A stretch of DNA of 64,000 nt from Brachypodius melanocephalos. Lineage: Eukaryota > Chordata > Aves > Passeriformes > Pycnonotidae. Both the position numbers and the translations under genes were made by a program. Every line of letters starts with the position of its first letter. The first letter of the stretch is position 1. Location of the stretch: NCBI GenBank assembly GCA_013398615.1, contig VZSR01000242.1, forward strand, positions 620,001-684,000. The letters run 5' to 3'. The notes below the pieces were generated by a model that saw only the letters and a program-made list of their open reading frames with translations, searched no databases and had not been told where the DNA came from. This document shows positions 42,780-54,384 of the stretch, in pieces.

Positions 42780-43100
42780 GAGATGTGATCTTTATTCCGA
42801 TCGTTCTAATCATTCCTTTTCCCCTCGGGAAATAAATTTTTAATTGTTCTTATTCTTCCATAGCACCTTTGAAGTGCTTTTACATTCAAAGTCCAGGATA
42901 GAAGAATACTTTAAACTTTCCAATTTTCAGACCCTGGCAAACCCATCGCTTCTGTCATAAACAAACAAAGCCCAAACATGTTTAATGAAACAGTTTCAGT
43001 TTTCAAAATGAACTATTTTGTTTTGATCAAAAAGCCATTTGTAGCTCCAATCCCGAAGACGTTTTCCCAAAATCCATTTAAGCCAGCTCTAAAGACCCCA
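42780..43100. promoter_or_regulatory. AT-rich element with four consecutive palindromes
   Basis: AAACATGTTT (42974-42983), GAAAC-A-GTTTC (42987-42997), CAAAAT-gaact-ATTTTG (43004-43020) and TTTTGATCAAAA (43021-43032) follow each other within 59 bp. An earlier part (42855-42905) with CCATAGCACCTTTGAAGTGC and TTTTACATTC faintly resembles the MIR-type 'gcacctttcat...aaagcgctttac' tail. Confidence 0.4.
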
Positions 43101-43439
43101 TTTGCAGAGAGAGGTGTGATGAAGCCTTGTTTGCCAGCCTGGATTCGCTTCCCCTCATTAAAGCTGCCAGAAGTGAGACCTGGGTTTTGAGGGGATGGAG
43201 GCCTCCTGTGCCGGTCACAGGTGATTCCCCTAATGGCGAGAGGAGGACAAACAGCATCCAGGAAACAACAAGATGCGTTTTCCCTCTGTTATGAAACACT
43301 GGGGAACAAAATTATCATTTTCTCCTTATCCCAGCCCTTGCATCTCTGACCCCGTGCCGGGATTTCTGTCCCGGCCGCACCTCCCGCTGCTGCCACATCC
43401 AGCTCTGGGCTGGGGCCAGCAGCCCTGCTCTAGATGAAC
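43101..43439. other. Short spacer
   Basis: Nothing recognised. Confidence 0.35.
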
Positions 43440-44010
43440 CAAAAATTCGTTTCTAGCAGGCGCTGCACCCGAAAGTGCTGCGCATGCAGTTGTTGGTGCC
43501 AGCGAGCTCATTAACACCGCGGCTCGCCCGGAGCCAGCGTGCCGGGGGAAGGAGGGGACACGAACTGCTCCCACCTGCCCGGCCAGGGGACAGCAGCCAC
43601 CTTCCGAGGGCGGGACACCCACACGAGGCAGGGTCCGGGCTGTGCAGGGCGGTACCCGGGCTCGGGAGGGGCTGAGCCCGGGGCACCCGCAGAGAAGAGC
43701 GGCAAAAGCCGGGGGTGTTCCTGTAGCAGCAAAGCTGTGACCTGTTCGAAGGAGGCAGAGCTGCCCCGCTCCGAGGAGGAGCAACCCCTCGGATGGGAGA
43801 GCATCCCGCTTCCCCTGCATCCCTTCGAGGACCAGCAACCTTATCCCTGCATGAACCCCCGGGGAGTCCCTGCAGAGCTCCGACCGCGGGGCTGTTCCTT
43901 GTCACCCATCCCACACCTCTGCTCATCCCGGTAATCGCCCTCCAGCCCTGCCCCGGGGCTTCCCCCGGCTGCCCCCGGAGCCTGCGGTTGAGGCAGGGCC
44001 ATGAGCATCA
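43440..44010. promoter_or_regulatory. CpG island, candidate promoter
   Basis: CpG-dense over about 570 bp, including an NRF1-like TGCGCATGC (43479-43487), a motif common in CpG-island promoters. No TATA box, no recognised exon. Frames open on both strands in this island are explained by its stop-poor composition. Confidence 0.5.
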
Positions 44011-44929
44011 TCCTCCCAGCTCCCGGCACAGCCCTGGACGCTGTCCCCACCCCTGGCTTCCCAAACGCTGCAGGAGCTCAGTCCAAGGTGCTGCCTGAGG
44101 CTGGTCACTTTGTCGCTGCAGGGCTACACCCGCTTATCACTCCTCTGGCACTGCTACCCTTCGAAGTGCCTCAATAAAAGCAGAAAAAAGAGCAGTAAAG
44201 TCGAGTGGAAACAAATCCAAGAGGGTTTGGCACATCTGATTTATGGGAAGAGATGAAGGGCCTGAGCACACAGGCCTTCAGGAGAGGACACATGTTCCTC
44301 CTGTGCTCTCCATCCTGGAGCAGCCCCGTGCTCCAGCTGTGGGGACAGCAGGATGAAACTGCAGGCACGGATGTTTCCAGCTGAATCCATCTCTCCCCAG
44401 GCACACAAACAGGTTGCTTTGAGGGGTTTTAATTTCCTTCATCACAGAGCAGCCGTGTGCCTTTCATACTGGGAGCCTTTAAACACCTTGGGAAGCAGTT
44501 CCACCGAGCTCTGTGGGCACAGGGAGACAACAGAGAGCTCTCAAGGAACCCTCTCCGGCAGGGAAAGTTCAACCTTTGTGGTGCATTCCGCACTCCCCGG
44601 GGTCTGCCCCTCAGCATCCCACCCACTTCTCATTCCCAAGGAGCTGAATTCCTCCCAGTGCTTTCCTGTGGCTTCTCTCTGATGAAGCACTCGGGGTTGA
44701 GAAGCAAAAGCAGACCAAGAGTCAACCGAAGCCCTTGCCACAAGACAGACACAGGGCTGCTCTGGCTCCCGAGAGGGGGAGCAGGCGGCTGCTCCCGCTC
44801 AGCGCCCACGGGCAGAAAGGCTCTGCCGAGCTATTTTTAGCCCCAGCGTTGCAGAACAAGAAGCAGCTCCAGGCAATTGTCTGTTTTCTTTCTATTTTTT
44901 CCCCTCCTTGTCTCTTTTCTCAGATGTAT
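44011..44929. other. Spacer, nothing specific seen
   Basis: No gene recognised; an AATAAA word near 44172 has no transcript context. Confidence 0.4.
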
Positions 44930-45250
44930 CCCCCGGGAGCCAGCGCAGAAGGGCTGTTTCGGGAGGAGGGGGCTCCGTTTCTGGGCACGGGTTGGGGACA
45001 TTCCAGCCACCGCCCTGGTGCCCTGCGGGATGGCGGCCGCAGAGCAGCTGAACCGAGCTGTTTCTGTTTCCAGAGCACAGCAGAGGCGGGTGGTGTCTCA
45101 CACAGCGAGGAAAATCCGCCCCCGTCCCCGCTCTGCCTCCGCGGGCAGCCGCGGGTGGAGGCGCTCAGGTGAAGGTCACCTGTGGGCTGGAATGTGAAAG
45201 CAGCCGGGGCCGCCACTTCCCTCCCGGAGCATCCCCGTGCTGCTGAGGGG
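44930..45250. promoter_or_regulatory. CpG-rich island
   Basis: About 320 bp with frequent CpG, preceded by a long pyrimidine tract (44877-44927) ending in TCAG, which is acceptor-like. Whether it is a promoter, enhancer or exon start is open. Confidence 0.35.
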
Positions 45251-45425
45251 CCGTGGTGGATTTGCAGGGAATTTGGCTGCTCTGTGCGGTGCCAGCAGCA
45301 GTTCCGTGCCAGCTAATTGCATCCACATTATCTCTGGTCCAAAGAAAAGCCTGATTTGAGCCCCGTTTCTATGGGAAGTGGCATTGCTGATGCACAGCCC
45401 TGCACACGCTTTGTACAGCCTCAGA
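45251..45425. other. Short spacer
   Basis: Nothing recognised. Confidence 0.35.
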
Positions 45426-45429
45426 CAGC

Positions 45430-45640
45430 ACGGCCTGACATGAAACGAGCCTACACAAAAATAAATTGTATTGTATTTAAATATTCCTTAAGTCATTTTA
45501 ATGTATTTAAGTCTTAATTCATCTTCTCAAAGTCCCTTTTCCCTACACTAATGTGATGTATTTGACAGAAAGATGAATGACGTTATTAAAGAGCCTCTCT
45601 GGCAAATTTCAGTAATAAAATCTCCCCTTCCCCCCCGCCT
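45430..45640. promoter_or_regulatory. AT-rich candidate conserved element
   Basis: Contains the palindrome TATTTAAATA (45474-45483), several TTTAAG/CTTAA words, and TGACGTTA (45578-45585, CRE-like). A sharp AT-rich island between CpG-rich DNA and mixed DNA. Confidence 0.4.
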
Positions 45641-47765
45641 CTCTCCTTTTCCACACACACAGACCTCTGCTTCCTTCATCCTCACAGATTATTCCTAGGT
45701 ACTGAAAGGGACTCCAGAACATTTCCTGAATCCTTCCCATGAGGATTATTTAACCTTATGTGTCCATGCTGGGGGTAGGACCTGGCTGTGCTGTGCGCCC
45801 TCGGTGAGAGGAACCTCCTACATCCCCCAGTATCCAGATGCCCTCCTCATCCTCACCAGGACCCTCAGCCAGTCGGTGTGAGGGTATCAGGGGCCACCCA
45901 CCCTGAGCCTGGCCTTCCTCCACACCACCCCCACACAGACACCTCTGAATTTACACCCTGCTTTCCCATTCCATCCTGATTTATCATCTCCAGCACTCGG
46001 GAGAAGTCACGCACATTAATCATCCCGGCTTTTAAACCATCCCCCCTAAATCATTTCTCCCCCTGGGAGTCATTTGCCCCCAGCACTGGGCAGCCCCTGG
46101 ATGTGCCTTCCCAGCTGGAATGGGGGAGCTCCATGCCCCATCCTCACCATGGCTGTGCCACTGGATGGATGGGGGGTGACACAGGGAGAGCTCTGTGGGG
46201 TCACAGCTGGCTGGGGGAGAAGGACAATCCCTCTGTCAGTGTGATCCCAAGGGCTGGAGGCAGAATCCTTTGGCTCAGGCAAGGATAAGGCAGCCTGGAG
46301 CCTGAATGACTGTGGGGTGAGCACAGCACGCGGGCAGTTCAGCAGAGGGGATCCTGCCTGCTCCCTCCAGCTCAAGGCTGGAATGTCTCCCAGTGTCTTG
46401 TGTTCCTGGTATGTGAGGGATTCTATTTCCCAGGCTTTTCCCTTCGCAAGTTTTGCCCTTTGCCCTGAACAGGAGGAATTTTACTAACTTTATCTTCCAA
46501 ACCCTCGCACGCAGAAGAGAGGAGAATAAAAGAATGTCATGACCTCATCCATCTGACCCGAGCAGCAGAGGCAGAGGCTGCACACTGGAATGCTCCTATT
46601 TTTGTCCAGGATGTGTGGAGTGGCAGCCACAGAGCTGTCAGAGCCCTGCCCTGGGGGTCCCAGCTGGGCTGGAGGTTGGAAGCAGCAGCACAATCTGGGG
46701 GTCCTGCCCTCATCCCACATGTCAGGGTCCTGGGGTTGAGAACAGATGAAAAGGGGGATTGCACAAACAGCTCAGTGCCATAGAGGCATTTGGGGTGCCA
46801 GGCTGGAGGGCAGAGCCATGAGCTGCCCCACAGGAATCCCAGCATTGAGGGAATTCCTATGGGAGAGCAGGCGCTGCCAAGGCACCGGGTCATGCTGGGT
46901 GAGACCAAGGCCAACCCCCCCTGCAGAAACACCTTGCCTGCAATAAAGACAAGATCTGCTGCTCTCTGGCTGTTTAGACTCTCCAAAGCTTCAGTGATCT
47001 ACCTAGATTAGGCCTCAACAAGCTGAATTTCTGCTCCAGGTAGTGCAGCTGCTCCTCGCTGAATAAAACATGCGCTCACGCTGCTGCGCCCCGAAGACGA
47101 GCTCCGAGAAACCTTTTATTTCTCTCTCTATTCATGCACACGCTGACTTTTTTGGCAAATGCCTGCAAAGAGGGGCCCTGCTTGTTGTTCCTCTCAGGTG
47201 ATTCCATGCAGGGAACGACGCTGCTGTTTTTCTTGCCAGGAGTGCTGAGGCACCGGTGGGTCCTGCTCCGCGCTGCCTTCCCGAGGGAGGCACTCCCAGC
47301 GGGGAGCCACATGGGGCTGGGATTGCTGCTGCTGTCCCCAGGTGCTCCTCAGTATCAGGGGAATGGCAGGGATGATGGAAATGCAGCTGAGAGGTGATGG
47401 CCAGGGCAGGCAGCTCCGGGATGGGATGGATATTGCAGCCGTGCCTGTCTGTGTGTGCCAGTGGAGCAGCTCCGTGTTCTGGGCTGTGTTTGCACACCCA
47501 CACCCCTGGGACAAACATTATCCCTGTCCTCTGAACTTGCCAGGAGCCTGAAACCCCCGTGCATCTCTACAGCAAAGAGAGAGCCTTTCCATAAACACGC
47601 TGAGATCTGTTTGGCATCTGCTCCCATAATGACACAGCAGCTCATTACAGCCTGTGACATCCCACTGTAAACAGAACACTCTGCAACCCTGTAATTTCGG
47701 GAGCCAGATCAGGTACTCATGTGCTTGCATAATCCAAAACAAGTGGCTTTCAAGCTGAGTTTTCC
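45641..47765. other. 2.1 kb spacer, nothing specific seen
   Basis: GC-moderate to GC-rich, with chance frames on both strands and no recognisable repeats. Confidence 0.45.
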
Positions 47766-47798
47766 TTTTTTTTTTTTTTTAATCTTTTTTTTTTTTTT
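47766..47798. repeat. T-rich tract, T15-AATC-T14
   Basis: Two T-runs are separated by AATC. A mononucleotide-type microsatellite. Confidence 0.9.
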
Positions 47799-49990
47799 CT
47801 GGCTTTCCATGCCTTCTCTTCTGGTTGACATGGTTACAGGATCCTGAGGATGGGGTAACAGGAGATACATGGGTTTGGGTAGACTCAGAAACCTCACATG
47901 CCTCCTGGAAAAGCAGGAAAAGCAGGAAAAGAAGAAAAAACACGCTGTTTTGAGATAATTCAGCTGCTTCTTCTTCTTCCATGTTTCTCCCTTTGTTTCT
48001 TATTTCCAAATAGATTCACATGGAGACATCACTTTCTTTCCCAAAGCTTTCCACCCACTGCTGCCTTTTCCCTGCCCAATCTCTCTGCTCGTGCTGTCAC
48101 CATCACCTTGCTGTGGCTCACTGCTCTGGCAGAGGGGACCCAGGTGGGGACAGAACTGGTGGTGGGAGTGGGGGCTTACAGAAAACAGAGATGCAGGCAA
48201 AACTGCTCCTAAATTGGATGCTTTTCACGGTTCTTCCAAGCAGTGTCTGCAGTACTTTGAGATTATTCTCTCCCGGGGGGCTTCATAAAAGCTGTAAATA
48301 CTCCAAATAGCTTTCAAGGTTGGCCTTGTGACAGTTCAGTTCCCGGGAAAATTTATGCTAATGTGCTGCTCCGTCACCATCCGGGAGCCCTCGCTGCGGA
48401 GCGCTTGTGCCTTCCAAGGAAAGATTTCAGATCCTGGTGTTCTGCTAAAAGTTAAATACATCAGGCTTTGAAGCTGAAATCACCTGGTAGAGGCTCTCTT
48501 CCACCATATCCCCTCTCCAGGATTTGTTTAAAGACTGCAAAGCCAGTTTTCCGCGAGCTCTGAGCCCTGCTGGGGGTGGGATGCTGTGCCATGGCTGGTG
48601 CCCCACACACGCTGACCTCCAACCTGCTGAATTCCAGTCAGGATCTGTTTGCACCAGCTTTCCCTTTCATATCCACGGAGTTGAAGCCACACACCTCCGA
48701 GTCCTACAGAAAGCAAGAGAGATAAGGGAGTTTTGTTCTTCCTCTGCTGGAAGAGGAGCAGGAGGGTGTAAATCCCATGGAACCGGGGCTGGAGCACAGC
48801 ACACCCTCAGCTCTGTGCCTCGGCTGAGGCTGCAGGCACTGAAAGGGAAAAGAGAAATAAATCAGGGACAGCACACATGGAAGCGGCAAGGCTCCAGTGG
48901 ATTTGGGGCTCCTGGAGGTGGCCCCACGTGGCACTGCACCAGGAGCTCCAGTCTGAGCCCAAAGCTTGAACCACCTTCCCTTCTGAGATGGGTTTGCAGC
49001 TCCCCTTGGTGGAGGGAAGTGGGGGGACAAGGAACGGCCTGCCCAAAAACTGGGGAAAGGACTTTTGGGTTCCAAGGGAAGAGAAGTCCTCCCAGTCCTC
49101 CCCAGAAGCCATTTTTCCCATGCAGAAGCTCACAGGGTTTGGGGTCCCTGTACCAGTCTCCAGTGAGGGATGTTGTGTACGGCTGTCTCAGTACAGCGCT
49201 TTCTGCAGCAATCAAATTCTTTCATCCTGGTGCAAAACAGAAGTGCTGAGGTTGCACAGAATCCCAGCTCCCCCAGGAACCACTGCTGGGCTCAGCTCTG
49301 CAGCAGGGTCCTGTCCAGGGGGCACCAGCTTCCTCTCAGGGTCTGGATTAGTGCTGAAATTCCCCTCTCCCCGCTTCTCCTGTAGTGTCCTCTGCCATCA
49401 GCCCCTGTTACTGCTCATGGTTGAGATTTGGCATCAGGATGTGCCAGGAACATTCCCCCCATCGCTCTGCTGGGATGAGGCACTGCCCACATCCATCAGA
49501 ACTGCCAGAGCCAGCCCAGCAAGGGGAGGCTGGGATCCCCCAGGGACCCTGCTGAGGCTGTGACCCTGGGGAGAAGGAGCACCCAAAGGCTCCCAGCAGA
49601 GGAAAAGCCTCTTGTGAAGGTGCAGCTCTGTGGGAATATGGGAATGCCTGTGCCCAGGGGGAGATCTGTCTGCAGAACCCCACCAGGGCTGGACTGTGCT
49701 CTGGAGCAGCCCCAGGAGTGCCCAGGATTAACAGATCTGCATCGATTTTTTGTTTAACCTCCCATTCATTACAGCTGTGGATAGAGATTAACTTCTGCTG
49801 TTTGGTGTTTATTATTGCTTCACCTGCTTTCCAATGGCAACCCAAGGTAAATGAATAATGAACTGGGAGCTCTGCCTGGCTGTGCTGTGGCTCTGAGGAA
49901 GATCCCTGGGATCTGGGATGCACCTTGGACCCCTGAGGCTCTCCCTGAGTCCAACCCCACACCTGGCAGGAGTTAGAGCGGGCTGGCACC
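47799..49990. other. 2.2 kb spacer, nothing specific seen
   Basis: Includes a short GGAAAAGCA tandem (about 47908-47930). The 48524-49249 plus-strand frame (241 codons) overlaps three minus-strand frames and shows no domain, so I treat it as chance. Confidence 0.45.
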
Positions 49991-50004
49991 TCCCTCCCCG
50001 AGCA

Positions 50005-50156
50005 GATAATTAATAATCATTAATATTAATAAATATTAATCATTAACATTATTAATAATTCCCATTAATAAATAATAATTAATAATCATTAATAATCATT
50101 AATATTAGTTAATATTCATTAATAATAAGCAATAATCATTAATAATCATTAATATG
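50005..50156. repeat. Extreme AT block made of TAAT/ATTA units
   Basis: About 150 bp with almost no G or C, built from variants of AATAATCATTAATAATCATT and AATATTAAT. It is a degenerate tandem repeat. Nearly every unit contains a homeodomain-type TAAT word and short palindromes such as ATTAAT and AATATT, so it could also bind factors or melt easily. Confidence 0.85.
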
Positions 50157-50229
50157 CATCCCTGCCATGCCTCAGCCAGGGGTGGAAGTGCTGATCCTGA
50201 TTGATCAGGGATGCCTCAGCCGAGCTCTG
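50157..50229. other. Short GC-rich spacer
   Basis: Nothing recognised. Confidence 0.35.
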
Positions 50230-50500
50230 CTGGGCCCTCACGTAATAAGTGCAACCCGCTGGAAAGAGGGGAATTACTCTTGACACTGGGATTATATCTG
50301 TGCCAACAGCATCAATATTCTATTAAAGATATGTGATAATATAACACTAATTGCCAATCGAGGGCCATTAAAGGCAGCCTACAAACAGCAGCTTCGATCT
50401 CACCTTTCAGATTAAAAACACCGCAGTGATTTCCTGTTCCTCCTGCTTTATTCCTCTGTTTTCTGCCCATGCATAATGCAGCAATGCAAATTGCCAGCCA
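50230..50500. promoter_or_regulatory. AT-rich candidate element with POU octamer
   Basis: CAATATTCTATTAAAGATAT, GATAATATAACACTAATTGCC and GCATAATGCAGC words, then ATGCAAATTGCCAG (50484-50497), identical to 1714-1727. It contains the POU octamer and lies next to the extreme AT block. Confidence 0.35.
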
Positions 50501-51479
50501 GTGCCCAGACAACTGCTGCCTTCCCCTGCCAGCCAAGGGTAAAGGATTCCTAAGCCTGGAAGGAGGCAGGGAGGACATAAATCATGTCCCCAAGCCAAGA
50601 GCAGGGTAGGGGGGAAAGTCCTTTCCCGTTCCCATTTGGCCGAGGGCCTGAGGGCATCATCACAACTTGTGTGGGAAGAACCAGGAGCAGCCCAGCCCTG
50701 CCAAGGTCTGGTGATTCCTCACTGAGCCTTTGCCTCTGCCAGATCGGCAAATCCCTGCCTCCATAAGGAGCACTCGGGGATTTATTTACTGCCCACTCTG
50801 TGCAAGGCACTGCAAAGCTGGAGCGTTTCTGGGGCAAGAACAAGCCGGTTTGGGTCTTCCAAGGCTTCAGGGCTTGCAGACATTGGCCTGAATTCAAAGA
50901 TGTTTTAGATTCCTTTATTTTTTTCCCTAAGGCTGTGCAGGGCAAACAGCCCCAATGGTCACGAAGTCAGCGAATTCAAAACAAAGAGCATAAACTCCAA
51001 AAACCTCATCCTGCAGGGGCAAAGCCACCCCTGCCATCAAGCCTCAGTGCCCAAAGGCTCAGAATGTTTTGCAGAATGAGGGACTGAAAGACGAAACCAG
51101 GCTCTGGGGCATCCCCACCTGCAGCAGGCACAGCCCCCTCGGGGTGGATTCCTGGGGAGAACAGGAGCATTCCAGCCCAGGAGGGAACATTTTCCCGAGG
51201 AGAAGCAGGGATTAGCGGCTCCCTGTGCTCCCGGCAGTGGCACGGTGCCTCAGCGATGCTCCTGGAGCACAGCGCTGAGGAACTGCTGTGAAATAAATGT
51301 GCAGTGATGGAGCAGATGAACCTCCCTGGGCAGGACACAAGGGAGGCTCTGCCCACGCTGCCAACGCCTCTCCAGGGCAGCCTCGGCACCGGGAACTCCC
51401 CCAACATTTATTTCCAGAGGTGCCAGCCGTGCATTATTGTAATGAGACACAGGAATATTCTCTCAGTTCCACCAGCTAT
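50501..51479. other. Spacer, nothing specific seen
   Basis: No gene or repeat recognised. Confidence 0.4.
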
Positions 51480-51760
51480 AGATTGAAGCCGCAAAGAGAA
51501 ATCGTCTGAACCTCCATCTGATCAATCTTGTCAAAACATGTTCATTTAATCCCTTACAAATGAAAGGAAGATGTGTTTAAAATGTCATCCTTGGGGTCTG
51601 GGAGCCCCGTTCCTATAAATCAGTCAACCCAGGTAAACCGTGTTATTTAGGAGCTCTTTGACAGAGACGTTTTTAAACTATGCACGCAAGGTTTACATCA
51701 CCTCAGACGTAAAATTATTCCCTTTTTCCTTTCGTTTTACCTTTCCATGACTAAGTAGCA
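51480..51760. promoter_or_regulatory. AT-rich candidate conserved element
   Basis: CTGATCAATCTTGTCAAAAC, ATGTTCATTTAATCCC, CTATAAATCAGTCAACCC, CTCTTTGACAG and TTTTAAACTATGCACG words in a 280-bp non-repetitive island. Confidence 0.35.
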
Positions 51761-52399
51761 GCACGGGGAGGAGAGGGATGGGCGGGGGTCACACAGGGAC
51801 ACACGCAGCTCACAGGGAGGCGATGCAGGGTGAGCCCCGGCACCGGCAACTCCCAGATGTTGAGAGGTGGACGGGAGAGGTGCCAGGATGGGAGAGGTGC
51901 CAGGCTCTGCCTGACTCAGCCTTCCCCTGGTTCCAGGTACAGCAGCCAGGTGTGCCCTAGGAGCAGCCCATGGACACAGGGACACCCCGGGGTGACACCA
52001 CCCCTGGAACAGCAGCCGGGAAAACACGGCTGCCCTGGCCCGCGGCAAGGTCACTGCTCTCCTGCAGGAGCAGCTCTCCAAAATCAGCACCCTGGGAACA
52101 TTTTCTGTGCCGCCTCCAGGAAGGATTGACCTTGCAGCCCTGCCATGGGCTGGGAGGAACCGGGAGCTGCAATTTTCTTTGCACGGCTGGGCGAGGAACT
52201 TCACCTCCTGAACCTCCTTTGGCTCCTGGGCTTGGTACCCTGCAGCCTCGCCTGATGCCCCTCCAGGTACCCAGAGGAACTCACAGCACATCCCACAACC
52301 AGAGCCCCCCAAGTGTGACTCCCAGGGGATCCGGGGGTTGGGCTGAGCTCTCTTGGGCCACCCCCCAATGTCCATTTAGCAGTAAAGATGTTTGACAGC
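51761..52399. other. GC-rich spacer, nothing specific seen
   Basis: Open on both strands (51737-52375 minus against 51970-52395 plus); no domain. Confidence 0.45.
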
Positions 52400-52740
52400 T
52401 GTGACAATGGACAGGGATCAGTTGGGTTCTTTATTGGTCTTGAAGGTGCTTATATTTAAAACAATTTGTTAGTCTCCCCATGATTTACTGCTGTGCTGGA
52501 AAATGGGGCTGAGTATTGATTCTTTGCCTTTTCTATCGCAAATGGGTGTAATGTTTTATAGTATGTCAGAATAATAGCAGTGGGCACTTTATCAATGTCA
52601 AATGTTAAAAATGATCAGCTATTGTGATGTAGGAGATTAAATATGAAAGCTTGATGGGTATATAAAAGCAAAATGGCAATAATAAAGGGATTTTTTATGT
52701 TCAACTCGTTGCTCTCCCAAATCTACCTGGGGAGCTATTA
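52400..52740. promoter_or_regulatory. Long AT-rich candidate conserved element
   Basis: About 340 bp of complex AT-rich sequence, with TTTATTGGTC (antisense CCAAT), CTTTATCAATGTCAAATG, AATGATCAGCTATTGTGATG and a TATA-like TATATAAAAG (52659-52668). Non-repetitive and compact, it is among the best conserved-element candidates by eye. Confidence 0.4.
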
Positions 52741-53942
52741 GAACCAATGTGCTGATCAGTGACACATCACCACGGGTTAAAGGATGGCAAAGTCCTGCCT
52801 TTGATTCCCGTGGAGCCTTTGTGTTGCCCAGCTGGTTCAGGGGCCAGAAGTTGAACCCTGCCCTTCCCTGCCAGGACTCTGCAGAGTTTTGTGTCCTGTG
52901 AGTTGTGTATCAACCCAAAGTTTGGAGCTGGGATGCCCATCAGACTCCCAGAGCCAAGCAGCCTCTCAGAGCCCTCCTCTTCCCAGAGGGAATGAGCCAC
53001 AGGAGCACAGAGATCCTCCACGGACAAAGGCACAGGCAGGACAGCCCAGGCTTTGTGCAGAGGAGCTGAAGGGCTGCGAGGCTGCAAAGCCTGAGGGATT
53101 TGGGACATGATGATGAGCCCAAAGCAGACCAGAAAACTGCCTGTTTCTCATTGTTCCCACATTCCTGTAATCCAGACGAGCAAATTAATTGCAGAGCCAC
53201 TTAATGCATTGATTGGATGAGGTGCAGGAACCGATGCCAGGCAGTTGGTGAGGACATGACCCTGGGACCACAGCAGGATGCAGCTCCCACTAAAAGTGGT
53301 TGGCAGGATGTGAGCTACATCTACATGGGATTTTTAAACTCACAGCCCGAAGACCTTTCCATGAGGACATCTTCGAGACTAACTAGTTCTTAAATTTTTA
53401 ACATCTGAAGCACAAGCATCTGTGCCTTTGCACCAAGCACAGCCCGATGAGTGGAGCTGGTTTCAGCTGGCTGCTCCAGCAGCTGTGCCAGGGCCTGCTG
53501 AGCACAGAGAGGCAGAAGAAGCTGTTTCAAGAGCAGAGAAGAGCTTCCTGCAGCACAAGTGCAAGTTGGAATCCTCAAGAGGAGTCTGGACTCGGTGAGC
53601 AGGAAAGAGCCCCACCTCCACACCCAACTCTGTGCTCACCTCGGGGCTTCCTCGCTGCCCTGTGCTCTTGTCCAGAGGAATTGCTGCAGGTCTGCCAGCA
53701 GCCACCTCTCTGCAGCCCTGTTATCTAATACTGCTAAAAATAACCCTTCCTCACTGCTCCTGCCCTCCCTGCAGCACTCAGACCTCCCCTCCACTCAGAG
53801 CCCCGGTGCTCCCAGCACAGACCTTTTATAGCCACAGCAGGGCTAATTCCTGCCAAATCCCACTCCTGGCAAACAGCTGGGCTCCCCCAGCAGCCCGGGC
53901 TGCCCTCGGCTCCTGGGCACCATGGATGGGATGCAGGATGTG
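52741..53942. other. Spacer up to the assembly gap
   Basis: GC-rich DNA with no gene recognised. An ACCATGG word (53920-53926) precedes the gap, but no supported exon includes it. Confidence 0.4.
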
Positions 53943-54384
53943 NNNNNNNNNNNNNNNNNNNNNNNNNNNNNNNNNNNNNNNNNNNNNNNNNNNNNNNNNN
54001 NNNNNNNNNNNNNNNNNNNNNNNNNNNNNNNNNNNNNNNNNNNNNNNNNNNNNNNNNNNNNNNNNNNNNNNNNNNNNNNNNNNNNNNNNNNNNNNNNNNN
54101 NNNNNNNNNNNNNNNNNNNNNNNNNNNNNNNNNNNNNNNNNNNNNNNNNNNNNNNNNNNNNNNNNNNNNNNNNNNNNNNNNNNNNNNNNNNNNNNNNNNN
54201 NNNNNNNNNNNNNNNNNNNNNNNNNNNNNNNNNNNNNNNNNNNNNNNNNNNNNNNNNNNNNNNNNNNNNNNNNNNNNNNNNNNNNNNNNNNNNNNNNNNN
54301 NNNNNNNNNNNNNNNNNNNNNNNNNNNNNNNNNNNNNNNNNNNNNNNNNNNNNNNNNNNNNNNNNNNNNNNNNNNNNNNNNNNN
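53943..54384. other. Assembly gap, 442 N
   Basis: Unresolved bases. The right edge begins with CAGCAG triplets (54401-54418) in GC-rich DNA, which suggests loss of a GC-rich or repetitive stretch during assembly. Frames that read through the N are meaningless. Confidence 1.

Noticed and set aside
48524..49249. 241-codon plus-strand open frame
   Set aside because: Overlaps several minus-strand frames, low-complexity composition, no domain.
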